From NCBI RefSeq assembly GCF_034931405.1, contig NZ_JAYGHA010000004.1, positions 167,541 through 231,540 of the forward strand: a stretch of DNA of 64,000 bases, read 5' to 3'. This document shows, piece by piece, positions 1 to 8,821 of this stretch (positions are counted from its first letter, which is position 1; each line of letters starts with the position of its first letter). Origin of the DNA: RDYJ01 sp034931405 (GTDB taxonomy: Bacteria > Cyanobacteriota > Cyanobacteriia > Cyanobacteriales > Nostocaceae). A model generated the notes under the pieces. The model was given only the letters and a program-made list of their open reading frames with translations. It made no database searches and was not told where the DNA came from. The position numbers were made by a program, and so were the translations under genes.

Positions 1-1
1 A

Positions 2-907
2 GCCAATGAAGCAGCAATCAAATTAGCGCGAAAATATTCCCACACTGTCCTAGAAATCGCCCATCCCATCATTTTAACTGCTCATGCCAGTTTTCACGGA
101 CGGACTTTAGCAACTGTCACCGCTACGGGACAACCAAAGTATCAAAAGAACTTTGATCCTTTAGTCCCTGGTTTCCACTATGTCAACTATAACGATATTA
201 GAGCCGTTGAAGCTGCCGTAACTGAGTTAGATGAAGGTAATTATCGTGTAGGGGCAATTTTAATTGAACCACTGCAAGGGGAAGGTGGTGTACGTCCGGG
301 GGATGTGAAGTATTTCCAAAGACTACGAGAGATTTGTAACGAAACTGGCATTTTATTGATTTTTGATGAAGTGCAAGTTGGGATGGGACGCAGTGGTAAA
401 TTATGGGGCTATGAACATCTGGGTGTAGAACCGGATATTTTCACCAGTGCAAAAGGACTGGGTGGTGGTATCCCCATCGGTGCAATGATGAGTAAAAAAT
501 TCTGTGATATTTTTGAACCTGGAGAACACGCTAGTACATTTGGCGGCAATCCTTTTGTTTGTGGCGTGGCTTTAAGTGTTTGCCAAACTTTAGAAAAAGA
601 GCATATTTTACAGAATGTAGAAGAACAAGGCGCTCATTTACGAGAGGGATTAAGAGCGATCGCTCGCAAATATCCTCAGCATATCTCAGAAGTGCGCGGT
701 TGGGGTTTAATCAACGGCATGGAAATAAAAGCTGATATTCCTTTAACTGCTGCTGATATCGTCAAAGCTGCTATGGATGAAGGTTTATTATTAGTACCTG
801 CTGGTCCAAAAGTCGTCCGGTTTGTACCTCCTTTAATTGTCACTGAGACAGAAATCAATCAGGCATTAGAAACTGTGGAAAAAGCATTAGCTAAAGTCAC
901 AGCATAA
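2..907 (+). CDS. argD: Acetylornithine aminotransferase, 3' part
   Basis: PLP-dependent class-III aminotransferase that converts N-acetylglutamate semialdehyde to N2-acetylornithine in arginine synthesis. The frame is open from base 2, so the start and roughly the first quarter lie outside the window. Visible are the ANEAAIKLAR segment at the very start, the PLP-contacting IFDEVQVGMGRSG motif, and the PLP lysine in FTSAKGLGGGIPIGA (lysine codon near 452). The C-terminal VRFVPPLIVTETEINQAL segment fits ArgD/AstC/GabT enzymes. It resembles ArgD more than GabT, but ornithine aminotransferases are close relatives, so the exact substrate is inferred. It is followed by two hairpins and no other plus-strand gene, so it is probably the last gene of its transcript. 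Confidence 0.9.
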   Translation, partial: ANEAAIKLARKYSHTVLEIAHPIILTAHASFHGRTLATVTATGQPKYQKNFDPLVPGFHYVNYNDIRAVEAAVTELDEGNYRVGAILIEPLQGEGGVRPGDVKYFQRLREICNETGILLIFDEVQVGMGRSGKLWGYEHLGVEPDIFTSAKGLGGGIPIGAMMSKKFCDIFEPGEHASTFGGNPFVCGVALSVCQTLEKEHILQNVEEQGAHLREGLRAIARKYPQHISEVRGWGLINGMEIKADIPLTAADIVKAAMDEGLLLVPAGPKVVRFVPPLIVTETEINQALETVEKALAKVTA

Positions 908-923
908 TTTGTCATAGTGCCTC

Positions 924-996
924 CGTCTCCCTTACGGGAGACGTAATTCGTAATTAATAATTCGTAATTTAAGAATTATCAATTACGAATTTTTTT
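924..996 (+). terminator. Terminator region of argD
   Basis: Two stem-loops follow the argD stop. The first is an 8-bp perfect stem at 924-931/936-943 with a 4-base loop. The second pairs 959-969 with 981-991 and runs into a T tract to about 996. The second has the shape of a rho-independent terminator and may also serve the convergent pepA gene. Confidence 0.6.
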
Positions 997-1027
997 ATTT
1001 CCTAGAGGAAATGCAGTAGCGAAAAAA

Positions 1028-2500
1028 CTAACTCAAAACCCAACTAACCAAAGTTCTCACACCAAAACCGGTAGCACCAGCACCGTTGTAGCCATTTTCC
1101 TTATCAGCCCAAACGGGACCGGCAATATCTAGGTGCGCCCAAGGGGTATCCTTAACAAACTGCTTCAGGAACAAAGCCGCAGTAATAGAACCGCCATAAC
1201 GAGGTCCGGTATTTTTCATATCCGCAATACCAGATTTTAACCCGTCAAAATATTTCTCTTCCATCGGCATCCGCCAAATTTTCTCACCTGCTGTTTCTGA
1301 CGCTGTTTGCAGTTGGGAAGCAACATTATCATCAGGTGTAAACAAACCTGCAATATCATCACCCAAAGCCACTACACAAGCACCTGTAAGAGTAGCTAAA
1401 TCAACGATCGCATCTACACCCAATTTATCAGCATACACCAAAGCATCAGCCAAAGTTAAACGCCCTTCAGCATCGGTGTTATTAACTTCGATTGTTTTGC
1501 CATTAGAAGCTGTCAGCACATCTCCAGGGTGCATAGCCTTACCGCTAATCATGTTTTCGGTGACGGCTGAGATAAAGTGAACCTCTACATCTGGCTTTAA
1601 CTGCCCAATAGCTTTAGCAGCGCCAAGAGTGGCCGCAGCACCACCCATGTCAATTTTCATGGTTTCAATCCCGCTACCAACGCCTTTAATATTCAAACCG
1701 CCGGAATCGAAAGTTAAACCTTTACCGATAATTGCCAGTTTGCGTCTAGGTGCGGTTTCTGGTTTGTAGATGAGGTGAATAAATTTAGGTGGTAAGTCAG
1801 AAGCTTGGGCGACTCCTAAAAAAGCACCCATACCTAATTTTTCACATTCTGCTTGTTCCAGAATTTCCAGATGTAAACCATGTTCCTTAGCTATAGCTTG
1901 GGCTGTTTCTGCCATAGTTATCGGTGTCACAGCATTAGCTGGGGCTGCTACTAACTGCCTTGCTAAAATTACCCCAGAAACAATTTGTTCTGCACGGGTG
2001 ATGGCGGCTTCTTGTCCCGCTAACCCCAATAAATCAATAGTTTCGATAGGGGGATTTTTATCTTCTGGTTCTGATTTGAAGCGAATATCTTGGTAAAGTG
2101 CCAGCTGTGTACCTTCAGCAATGGCTTGGGCTGTAGCGGCTGGGTCATTGTTGCAAACTGGTAAACTAATTGCCAGGGTTTTGGTTTTTTGCTTTTTAGC
2201 AGTTCGCGCTACTGTAGCGGCTACACGGCGTAAAGTTTCTAATTTCAGCGTGTCTGGTTTTCCTAAACCCACTAAAATTACCTTTTTCACTGGATGACTA
2301 GCACCTACCCGAATCACGACGGTGCTATTTAGTTTACCTGTAAATTCTTCTTCAGCAATGATTTCTGAGAAAATTCCGCCGCATTTCTCGTTTAAAGTGG
2401 CTAAATCGCCTGTTAACTCTACTGCGTCTTCAAATAAGCCAACGGCTAAAGTATCACCACTCCAATCTAATAAAGCTGTATTTGTAGTTTGAATCGTCAT
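1028..2500 (-). CDS. pepA: Leucyl aminopeptidase (M17 cytosol aminopeptidase)
   Basis: Di-metal aminopeptidase that removes N-terminal residues from peptides in the cytoplasm. At 490 aa it has the usual family length, with an N-terminal macro-like regulatory domain (about 1-170) and a C-terminal catalytic domain. The metal-binding segment GKGLTFDSGGLNIK lies near residues 259-272, KIDMGGAAATLGA near 282-294, and the family signature NTDAEGRL at 341-348 contains the catalytic arginine. The ATG at 2498-2500 is kept because the N-terminus matches family length. It stands alone and converges on argD. Confidence 0.95.
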   Translation of the reverse strand: MTIQTTNTALLDWSGDTLAVGLFEDAVELTGDLATLNEKCGGIFSEIIAEEEFTGKLNSTVVIRVGASHPVKKVILVGLGKPDTLKLETLRRVAATVARTAKKQKTKTLAISLPVCNNDPAATAQAIAEGTQLALYQDIRFKSEPEDKNPPIETIDLLGLAGQEAAITRAEQIVSGVILARQLVAAPANAVTPITMAETAQAIAKEHGLHLEILEQAECEKLGMGAFLGVAQASDLPPKFIHLIYKPETAPRRKLAIIGKGLTFDSGGLNIKGVGSGIETMKIDMGGAAATLGAAKAIGQLKPDVEVHFISAVTENMISGKAMHPGDVLTASNGKTIEVNNTDAEGRLTLADALVYADKLGVDAIVDLATLTGACVVALGDDIAGLFTPDDNVASQLQTASETAGEKIWRMPMEEKYFDGLKSGIADMKNTGPRYGGSITAALFLKQFVKDTPWAHLDIAGPVWADKENGYNGAGATGFGVRTLVSWVLS

Positions 2501-2606
2501 TTTTGTAATGTTCTGTAAACCTTCCTTACTTGTACCAGTATTGCTTAAAATTTCCAGGGTGTGGGGATTGTTGATTGGGGACTGGGGATGAAAACTAACT
2601 TCTCCT

Positions 2607-2682
2607 GTTAAAATAATCCCTATTAGGGATTGAAACTAACCGATCCTCACTATTGGCAAAATCTCTATTGGAGATCGAAAAC
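2607..2682. repeat. Pair of CRISPR-repeat-like hairpin sequences
   Basis: Bases 2607-2636 contain AATCCCTATTAGGGATTGAA plus AC, which resembles the 3' half of cyanobacterial CRISPR repeats ending in GGGATTGAAAC. A second, diverged copy at 2655-2682 reads AATCTCTATTGGAGATCGAA plus AAC. The stem is preserved by paired changes (ATCCC/GGGAT becomes ATCTC/GAGAT). The distance between copies is only about 46 bases, there is no third copy and no cas gene nearby, so this is not an array. The second copy overlaps the ribosome-binding region of the next small gene. Confidence 0.5.
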
Positions 2683-2685
2683 ATA

Positions 2686-2979
2686 ATGTTGAACATCACA
2701 AACACCAAGTTGAGCTTTTCCAGCAATAATTCTCTTGGTGAAAATGAAGCGATGAGAGAAATTGCTTACAGCATGGATTTATTGATTCCTGGATTATACT
2801 TATGGCTACCAGGAATACTTATGCGCCTTGGTGGTGCTGTTCCTGATGATCAACCTTATAAATATCCAGGTAAGATTCACAGCAGAATAGGCATTGCTTT
2901 AGTATTGCCAGGGTACAAGATTTTTACATCATACCAGGGAACTTATGACTCATTTGGAGAGGAGTTAAAAAAAGGATAG
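2686..2979 (+). CDS. Small hypothetical protein, 97 aa
   Basis: I do not recognise the family. The frame is open from a TTG at 2653, but that start would translate through the hairpin repeat. The ATG at 2686 has a GGAG 12 bases upstream and is preferred, giving 97 aa. The middle (about residues 31-50) is hydrophobic with LLIPGLYLWLPGILMRLGG, too short and proline-broken for a confident membrane segment. The end is basic. It lies in a run of three small plus-strand ORFs between pepA and a hydrolase. It could be a real accessory gene or a decayed one. Confidence 0.45.
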   Translation: MLNITNTKLSFSSNNSLGENEAMREIAYSMDLLIPGLYLWLPGILMRLGGAVPDDQPYKYPGKIHSRIGIALVLPGYKIFTSYQGTYDSFGEELKKG

Positions 2980-3020
2980 GTTAGTAAGGTAAAAGATATT
3001 CATATTTTATCAGGCTACCT

Positions 3021-3248
3021 ATGACTCTCAACAAGCATAAAGTACAGGGACTACCAGAGTTTAAATGTCAAACTTTAAGCGCAACTCAATTTGAGCAATT
3101 AATGATTGATGCTGGTTACTCAATATCAGGAACTGCGCCAGCCCAAGGTAATAGGATTAAGGTGTGGTGGATTCATGATCAATACCCAAGGGTAGAATCT
3201 ATTTATAGTCCTGACAAGAAAACAGTTATCACAGCTTACCATGTATAA
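3021..3248 (+). CDS. Small hypothetical protein, 75 aa
   Basis: A 75-aa soluble protein with no signal or membrane segment. It reads as a compact folded domain: an amphipathic N-terminal half (ATQFEQLMIDAGYSISG) followed by strand-like segments (RIKVWWIHDQYPRVESIYS, KKTVITAYHV). I do not recognise it. It starts 41 bases after the previous ORF, so the two may be co-transcribed. Confidence 0.5.
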   Translation: MTLNKHKVQGLPEFKCQTLSATQFEQLMIDAGYSISGTAPAQGNRIKVWWIHDQYPRVESIYSPDKKTVITAYHV

Positions 3249-3347
3249 ATTTTACATCTAAAGTTTTGAATTTTACTAAATTAATTTCTATAAATTCCTT
3301 TACAGTTTTTTTAATCACAATGACCGAATTATCAGGAGGGACGAAAA

Positions 3348-3590
3348 ATGCCGTTGTTGAGTAATATTGAAAGACGGGCAGTAGAAAGAACTCAGAAACA
3401 AACTCGGAAACAAGATATTATTAAACTTGTACAAGTACGGTTTGGTAATATTCCAGAAAATCTGGAGTATAGCATTAATCAAATTGATGATACATCTTTG
3501 TTAGAACAAATCTTTGTATCAGCAATTAGTGTTAATTCTTTGGAAGATTTTTCACAGCTATTTAACTCTAATTCAGGAGAATTAGAATAA
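3348..3590 (+). CDS. DUF4351-like C-terminal-domain protein, 80 aa
   Basis: A strong ribosome-binding site (AGGAGGGA about 8 bases before the ATG) supports this start. The sequence pattern, basic helix, KLVQVRFGNIPENLEYSI, then LLEQIFVSAISVNSLEDF, resembles the short helical DUF4351 domain often found at the C-terminus of cyanobacterial Rpn/PD-(D/E)XK transposase-like nucleases. Here it stands alone, without the nuclease part, so it is either a stand-alone domain protein or the tail left by a lost nuclease gene. Family assignment is by eye. Confidence 0.55.
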   Translation: MPLLSNIERRAVERTQKQTRKQDIIKLVQVRFGNIPENLEYSINQIDDTSLLEQIFVSAISVNSLEDFSQLFNSNSGELE

Positions 3591-3685
3591 TTTAGAATGA
3601 AAGTTTTTGGTTGGTTTGGGGAAAGGTTAAAAGTTATATTTTTCCCTTTCTCCTTTAACCTAGAAGTATTGAGCCGACTTCTATC

Positions 3686-4498
3686 TTAAATTCTACTCGC
3701 ATAACTGTTTTTTACAGTTTCTATAAATTCATGATCTTCCAAAATCTGATACAAATTTACATTTTCTTCTAACAAACAAGCATGACCACTATCAGGTAAA
3801 ATTAAGGTCTTAGGATTAGGTAAAATATTATCTAACCGTTCCACTTCACTCACAGAAGGTAACAACCGATCGCTACCTCCAGCAATTAATAATACCTGTT
3901 GCTTCAATTTTTGCAATCTTTCCTCTTCAACTTCAAACTCCCGCAACAACGACAACCGCCAATTTACCGTTTCTGCGGGTAGAGAACGCATACTTTTTAA
4001 CAGTTCATGGCGATCGCTGCTAGATATCCGTGCTAACGATGCCAAAAACGGTAATAATCCCAATGCACCGACATCATAAAACCATGATGGCACTAAATCA
4101 GTTAGTTGCGATAATGAGGTCAACCAAGGACGTAGCTTAAAAGCTGAAGCGGGATTAATTAAAATAATGCGTTTAAATAAATGTGGTGATTGGGTAGCGA
4201 CATTCATCGCCAAACAACCCCCAAAAGACTCCCCACACAGATAAACTGGACGGTGACAACTTCTTTCTAATTCTGCGTGAATTAAGTCTAAAACATTGCT
4301 AGTCAGCACTTCCCAGGTGGTGAGGTCTTGTCTGGGGATCGCTAAACAACGGACATCAAAACCCATTTCTAAACCAGCAGTTTGCGATCGCAGCAGTTGA
4401 CCACTTCCATCCATTCCTGGTAAATAAACAAACAGTGGATATTCTGGTTGTATGCGCTTGGGAGTCAGAAAACAAGGTTTAAGTTCAACGTTGGCCAT
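3686..4498 (-). CDS. Alpha/beta-fold hydrolase
   Basis: A 270-aa single-domain alpha/beta hydrolase. The oxyanion segment is LPGMDGSG (about 26-33). The nucleophile elbow is GESFGG with Ser91, and the triad is plausibly completed by Asp210 in GGSDRLLPS and His239 in PDSGHA. There is no signal peptide, so it is cytosolic or peripheral. The GMDGSG and GESFGG pattern resembles the hydrolase domain of plastid phytyl-ester-synthase-like proteins, so an acyl-lipid substrate is possible but not shown. It stands alone. Confidence 0.8.
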   Translation of the reverse strand: MANVELKPCFLTPKRIQPEYPLFVYLPGMDGSGQLLRSQTAGLEMGFDVRCLAIPRQDLTTWEVLTSNVLDLIHAELERSCHRPVYLCGESFGGCLAMNVATQSPHLFKRIILINPASAFKLRPWLTSLSQLTDLVPSWFYDVGALGLLPFLASLARISSSDRHELLKSMRSLPAETVNWRLSLLREFEVEEERLQKLKQQVLLIAGGSDRLLPSVSEVERLDNILPNPKTLILPDSGHACLLEENVNLYQILEDHEFIETVKNSYASRI

Positions 4499-4558
4499 TT
4501 TACCCCTGAGTCTTTATCTATTTGACCTTGTTTTACTGTACCGTTTCATTGGCAATCA

Positions 4559-4924
4559 TGGGAATTGGGATTGGGGATTGGGGGTTGGGGATTGGGGATT
4601 GGGGATTGGGTAAGAATTTGACTAATAACTAATGACTAAAATCAGCTTTTCGAGATAAAAATCAGTCAAGTCTGAAACTATGATTACAGATTTTAGTGAA
4701 GTTTGAATGAATTATATATAAAGTAAGTGAAATCGCTTAACCCATCCTTCACATACTCCCCCAAGGTAGGTAATTAATAATTGGTAATTAATAATTGTTA
4801 ATTAATAATTCGCTTATTAATAATTGGTAATTAATCTCCCTAATCCCTAATCCCTAATCCCTAATCCCTAATCCCTAATCCCTAGTCCCTAATCCCTAAT
4901 CCCCAGTCCCCAGTCCCCAATCCT
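4559..4924. repeat. STRR-filled 578-bp spacer
   Basis: The gap between the hydrolase and metG holds no credible gene. It contains a G/T-rich 7-bp tandem repeat (GGGATTG type, 4559-4610), an AT-rich repeat (TAATTAATAATTGG type, about 4766-4834) and a long run of the heptamer CCTAATC with late variants CCCAGTC and CCCAATC (about 4833-4924). Such short tandemly repeated repetitive sequences are typical of Nostocales genomes. A 68-aa minus-strand frame across 4967-5173 overlaps metG and is not supported. Confidence 0.85.
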
Positions 4925-5076
4925 AGATATCACAAAACAATTCTGGAGGTGAGAAATTTGCTAATATTAAATTGTTGTTGGAAAAATCAGTTGCAATGTT
5001 ATATAATTGCGTAGTTTTACAGAATTATCTAAGCGAGAAAACTGTTTAATAATTTGAATTTGTTTTTTTATTTTGT

Positions 5077-6678
5077 ATGAATCTAGTGAATAAAACTTCA
5101 AAAACCTTTGTACTGACCACACCTTTATACTATGTAAACGATGTTCCCCATATTGGCAGTGCTTACACCACAATGGCCGCAGATGTAATAGCCAGATTTC
5201 AACGCTTGTTAGGACATCAAGTATTGCTAATTACGGGTACAGATGAACATGGGCAAAAAATTCAACGGTCAGCAGAAAATTTAGGAAAACCACCACAAGA
5301 GTTTTGTGATCAAATTGTACCCAGTTTCATTAACTTGTGGCAGGTTCTGAACATTCAATATGATCGCTTTAGTCGTACTACCGCTTTCAACCATCATGCC
5401 ATTGTTAAAGAATTCTTCCAGCGAGTTTGGGAAAATGGCGACATTTACCAAGGACAGCAAAAAGGCTGGTATTGCGTATCCTGCGAAGAATTTAAAGAAG
5501 AACGGGAACTGCTAGACGGAAAACGCTGCCCTATACATACTACCAAACAAGTAGAGTGGCGAGACGAGCAGAATTACTTTTTCCGCTTATCCAAGTATCA
5601 AACCCAGCTAGAGGAATTTTACCAGTCTAGACCAGATTTTATCCAGCCTACCAGCCGCCGGAATGAAGTCCTCAACTTCGTTAGTCAAGGTTTACAAGAC
5701 TTTTCGATTTCGCGGGTAAATCTGGATTGGGGTTTTCCTGTACCTGTAGATCCCAAACATACCCTTTATGTCTGGTTTGATGCTTTGTTGGGTTATGTAA
5801 CAGCATTGTTAGAACCCGATGCAGAACCGACTTTAGCCAATGCTTTAGAAAAATGGTGGCCAATCAATCTGCACCTCATAGGTAAAGATATATTGCGGTT
5901 TCACGCAGTTTATTGGCCAGCAATGCTGATGTCAGCTGGTTTACCCTTGCCAGAACGAGTATTCGGGCATGGATTTCTGACTAAAGATGGTCAAAAAATG
6001 GGAAAAACTCTAGGTAATACCCTTGATCCTATTTCATTAGTTGAAAGTTATGGTAGTGATGCCGTTCGTTATTACTTCCTTAAGGAAATCGAATTTGGTA
6101 AGGATGGAGATTTTAATGAAATTAGGTTCATTAATGTTCTTAATGCAGATTTGGCTAATGATTTAGGTAATTTGTTAAATCGCACTTTGAACATGGTGAA
6201 AAAATACTGCGCTGGTAAAGTGCCGTCAATCGCACCAGAGGTTATTCCATCTGAGAATACTTTAAAAGCGATTGGCTTAGGTCTGGGAGAGAAGGTGAAA
6301 CAAGCATACACAGCTTTAGCTTTCAATGAAGCCTGTCTAGCAGCCTTATCGTTGGTACAAGCCAGCAATAAGTTTATTGATGAACAAGCCCCTTGGTCAT
6401 TATATAAACAGGGAAAGCAGGAAGAAGTGGAAGCGGTATTGTACACAGTTTTGGAATCTGTGAGACTAGCAGCTTATCTCTTATCCCCGATAATTCCTAA
6501 TATCAGCAGTGATATTTATCAACAACTGGGTTGGGGAATCAATTTTAACGATCAAATAGAAAGTTCAATTGTTGCACCTTTTAGTACCCATGCAACTTGG
6601 GGCTTACTATCAGATCAACAACAGTTGGGTACACCTCAACCAATTTTTAAACGGATAGAACTACCAAAAAACGATTAG
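5077..6678 (+). CDS. metG: Methionyl-tRNA synthetase
   Basis: Charges tRNA-Met with methionine. At 533 aa this is the short class-I form without the C-terminal tRNA-binding domain. The HIGH motif is HIGS at residues 25-28. A zinc knuckle has Cys133 and Cys136 (WYCVSCEEF) with Cys151 and His154 (RCPIH). The KMSKS loop is the variant KMGKT at 307-311. The ATG at 5077 gives 10 residues before the Rossmann-fold strand (FVLTTPLYYVNDVPHIGS), which is normal. A hairpin terminator follows. Confidence 0.96.
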   Translation: MNLVNKTSKTFVLTTPLYYVNDVPHIGSAYTTMAADVIARFQRLLGHQVLLITGTDEHGQKIQRSAENLGKPPQEFCDQIVPSFINLWQVLNIQYDRFSRTTAFNHHAIVKEFFQRVWENGDIYQGQQKGWYCVSCEEFKEERELLDGKRCPIHTTKQVEWRDEQNYFFRLSKYQTQLEEFYQSRPDFIQPTSRRNEVLNFVSQGLQDFSISRVNLDWGFPVPVDPKHTLYVWFDALLGYVTALLEPDAEPTLANALEKWWPINLHLIGKDILRFHAVYWPAMLMSAGLPLPERVFGHGFLTKDGQKMGKTLGNTLDPISLVESYGSDAVRYYFLKEIEFGKDGDFNEIRFINVLNADLANDLGNLLNRTLNMVKKYCAGKVPSIAPEVIPSENTLKAIGLGLGEKVKQAYTALAFNEACLAALSLVQASNKFIDEQAPWSLYKQGKQEEVEAVLYTVLESVRLAAYLLSPIIPNISSDIYQQLGWGINFNDQIESSIVAPFSTHATWGLLSDQQQLGTPQPIFKRIELPKND

Positions 6679-6713
6679 CACTTTTCATTTTTGATTGAGT
6701 TTAAAGACTGAAT

Positions 6714-6738
6714 CGGGGCTAAAAAAATTTAAGCCCCG
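6714..6738 (+). terminator. Hairpin after metG
   Basis: Seven-base inverted repeat CGGGGCT (6714-6720) and AGCCCCG (6732-6738) around an A-rich loop, 36 bases after the metG stop. There is no clear T tract after the stem, so termination is likely but not certain. Confidence 0.5.
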
Positions 6739-6801
6739 GAAAATTATCATAAGCCAATCTAACAAGAACAATAAAAGTTAATTATTTCTATCAGAAATAA
6801 C

Positions 6802-7458
6802 ATGGATAACAACCGAGGTATGACAATGATGTTGAATAATTTGGAAAACGACTCTATCTTTACGCCGGAACAGGTTTTGGAAAATCGGGGTCGTGTGGCT
6901 ATATTTATTGATGGCTCAAATTTATTTTATGCGGCTTTACAATTAGGAATCGAAATTGATTACACTAAGCTCTTATGCCGATTAACTGGTGGTTCCCGGT
7001 TGTTGCGGTCTTTTTTCTACACTGGTGTAGACCGGACAAATGAGAAGCAGCAGGGGTTTTTGCTGTGGATGCGTCGTAATGGTTATCGAGTCATTGCTAA
7101 GGATTTGGTACAGCTGCCAGATGGATCAAAAAAAGCTAACCTAGATGTGGAAATAGCTGTCGATATGATGGCGCTAGTTGATTCCTATGATACCGCAGTT
7201 TTAGTTAGTGGTGATGGCGATTTGGCTTATGCTGTAAATTCAGTCAGCTATCGTGGTGTTAGGGTTGAGGTGGTGAGTTTAAGGTCGATGACTAGTGATA
7301 GCTTAATTAATGTGAGCGATCGCTATATTGATTTAGAAGCCATTAAAGAAGATATTCAAAAAACACCCCGTCAAAGCTATCCCTATCGACCATTGTCTAC
7401 CATGGGTTTCCTGGACGATCATCGAGATAGTGAAGGACATTTAGAAATTCCAGAATAA
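6802..7458 (+). CDS. LabA-like NYN-domain protein
   Basis: A 218-aa protein of the LabA/DUF88 group (NYN domain, PIN-like nuclease fold). Acidic metal-site candidates are Asp37 in FIDGSN, Asp115 and Asp121 in NLDVEIAVDMMAL, and Asp138/Asp140 in SGDGD. LabA in Synechococcus affects negative feedback of the circadian clock protein KaiC. Other members are likely RNases, and which applies here cannot be told from sequence. Residues 1-30 precede the domain. Its stop codon overlaps the first available ATG of the following lptC frame by one base, suggesting co-transcription. Confidence 0.85.
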   Translation: MDNNRGMTMMLNNLENDSIFTPEQVLENRGRVAIFIDGSNLFYAALQLGIEIDYTKLLCRLTGGSRLLRSFFYTGVDRTNEKQQGFLLWMRRNGYRVIAKDLVQLPDGSKKANLDVEIAVDMMALVDSYDTAVLVSGDGDLAYAVNSVSYRGVRVEVVSLRSMTSDSLINVSDRYIDLEAIKEDIQKTPRQSYPYRPLSTMGFLDDHRDSEGHLEIPE

Positions 7459-7559
7459 TGCAAAATCAACAAGGCGGGAAGAATGGGAGAGAACATTCAA
7501 AATTTCAGAGGGGAATTAAATCCAACTCCCCCCGCTTCTATGTTTATGATATTTTACAA

Positions 7560-8705
7560 ATGCCACTAAATTTGCATTATCTGCCTTTGTCTTTATTGTT
7601 GGTAATTGGATTATTTTCCTGCGGTAATCCATCTGCTACCAACAAAGCAAATACAGGGGATTCATCTAAGCAAGATAATACTAGTAAGTTAACTTTTTTT
7701 GGTGTAGCTTTAGAACAATTTGATGAACAAGGCAAACCAATTTGGAAAGTCAAAGCTAAACAAGCTAAGTATACCAAAGAAAAAGAAATTGGTGAAGCAC
7801 AAAGTCCTGAAGGTGAACTTTACCAAGATGGCAAAGTAGTTTACACCATTAAAGCTGAAACAGCCGACATTAAGCAAGATGGTAAACAACTATTTCTGAA
7901 GGGTAAGATTATTGCTACCGATCCTCGCAATGGTACTATTTTACAAGGTAATGAGTTAGAGTGGCGACCTCAAGAAGATTTATTGATTGTTCGCAATCAG
8001 TTAAATGGAACTCATAAACAATTAAAAGCTACCGCTCAGGAAGCAAGAGTAAAAACCCGTGAACAACGGCTAGAATTTTCTGGAAAAGTAGTTGCTACTT
8101 CTGCTGATCCTCAATTGCAAATGCGAACCGAACATTTAATTTGGCAAATTAAAGCAGAAAAATTAATTAGCGATCGCCCCATTGAAATTGACCGTTATCA
8201 AGATAATAAAATCACTGACCGTGGTCAAGGAAATGCCGCAGAAGTTAACTTAAAAACCAAAATTGCTACTCTTCAACCCAAAGCCCAGCTACAGTTACTA
8301 GACCCACCCATGCAAATAACTAGTAACTCTATGACCTGGAATATTAATCAAGAAATTGTCAAAACAAATTCACCTGTGCGTGTTTTTCATCAAGCTGAAA
8401 ATGTAACTGTAACTGGCAATCAGGCAGAAATGAAAATATCACAAAAAACAGTTTATTTAACAGGAAATGTGAATGCAGTAGGACAAAGAAAGCAATCTTT
8501 AAAATCTGATCAACTCACTTGGAATCTAGACCAAAAATTACTAGAAGCCCAAGGGAATATAGTTTATCGTCAAGTTGAACCACCATTAAATTTTCAGGGT
8601 GCAACCGCAGTCGGTAATCTACAAACAGAAAATATTGTTGTTAAAGGTGGTGCTTCAGGTAATAGAGTCGTGACGGAAATTATTCCCCAAGATATTGCTC
8701 CGTAG
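7560..8705 (+). CDS. lptC: LptC-like LPS export lipoprotein
   Basis: Periplasmic protein of the LPS transport bridge. The frame is open from an ATG at 7458, but the ATG at 7560 places a lipoprotein signal at the extreme N-terminus: hydrophobic SLLLVIGLFSC with a lipobox LFSC ending at Cys22. This start is preferred and gives 381 aa. The body is a beta-strand-rich LptC/OstA repeat, starting LTFFGVALEQFDEQGKPIWK, with two or more similar repeats (GNELEWRPQEDLLIV, EHLIWQIKAEKLIS, NSMTWNINQEIVKT, DQLTWNLDQKLLEA). It is longer than proteobacterial LptC (about 190 aa), as is usual in cyanobacteria. Confidence 0.82.
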   Translation: MPLNLHYLPLSLLLVIGLFSCGNPSATNKANTGDSSKQDNTSKLTFFGVALEQFDEQGKPIWKVKAKQAKYTKEKEIGEAQSPEGELYQDGKVVYTIKAETADIKQDGKQLFLKGKIIATDPRNGTILQGNELEWRPQEDLLIVRNQLNGTHKQLKATAQEARVKTREQRLEFSGKVVATSADPQLQMRTEHLIWQIKAEKLISDRPIEIDRYQDNKITDRGQGNAAEVNLKTKIATLQPKAQLQLLDPPMQITSNSMTWNINQEIVKTNSPVRVFHQAENVTVTGNQAEMKISQKTVYLTGNVNAVGQRKQSLKSDQLTWNLDQKLLEAQGNIVYRQVEPPLNFQGATAVGNLQTENIVVKGGASGNRVVTEIIPQDIAP

Positions 8706-8728
8706 GGAGATGGGGATTGGGGAGAATC

Positions 8729-8819
8729 AAGTCAAAAGTCAAAAGTCAAAAGTCAAAAGTCAAAAGTCAAAAGTCAAAAATTCTGTTCCCTGTTCCCTGT
8801 TCCCTGTTCCCTGTTCCCT
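8729..8819. repeat. STRR block (GTCAAAA)n and (TGTTCCC)n
   Basis: Two adjacent heptamer tracts, GTCAAAA repeated about seven times (8729-8778) and TGTTCCC repeated about five times (8782-8819), fill the space between the convergent lptC and PBP4-type genes. No gene is seen. Confidence 0.9.
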
Positions 8820-8821
8820 CT

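Noticed and set aside
2600..2690. CRISPR array
   Set aside because: Only two diverged repeat-like units about 46 bases apart, no regular spacers and no cas genes.
4967..5173. 68-codon minus-strand ORF upstream of metG
   Set aside because: It overlaps the metG start and its translation lacks any domain-like pattern.
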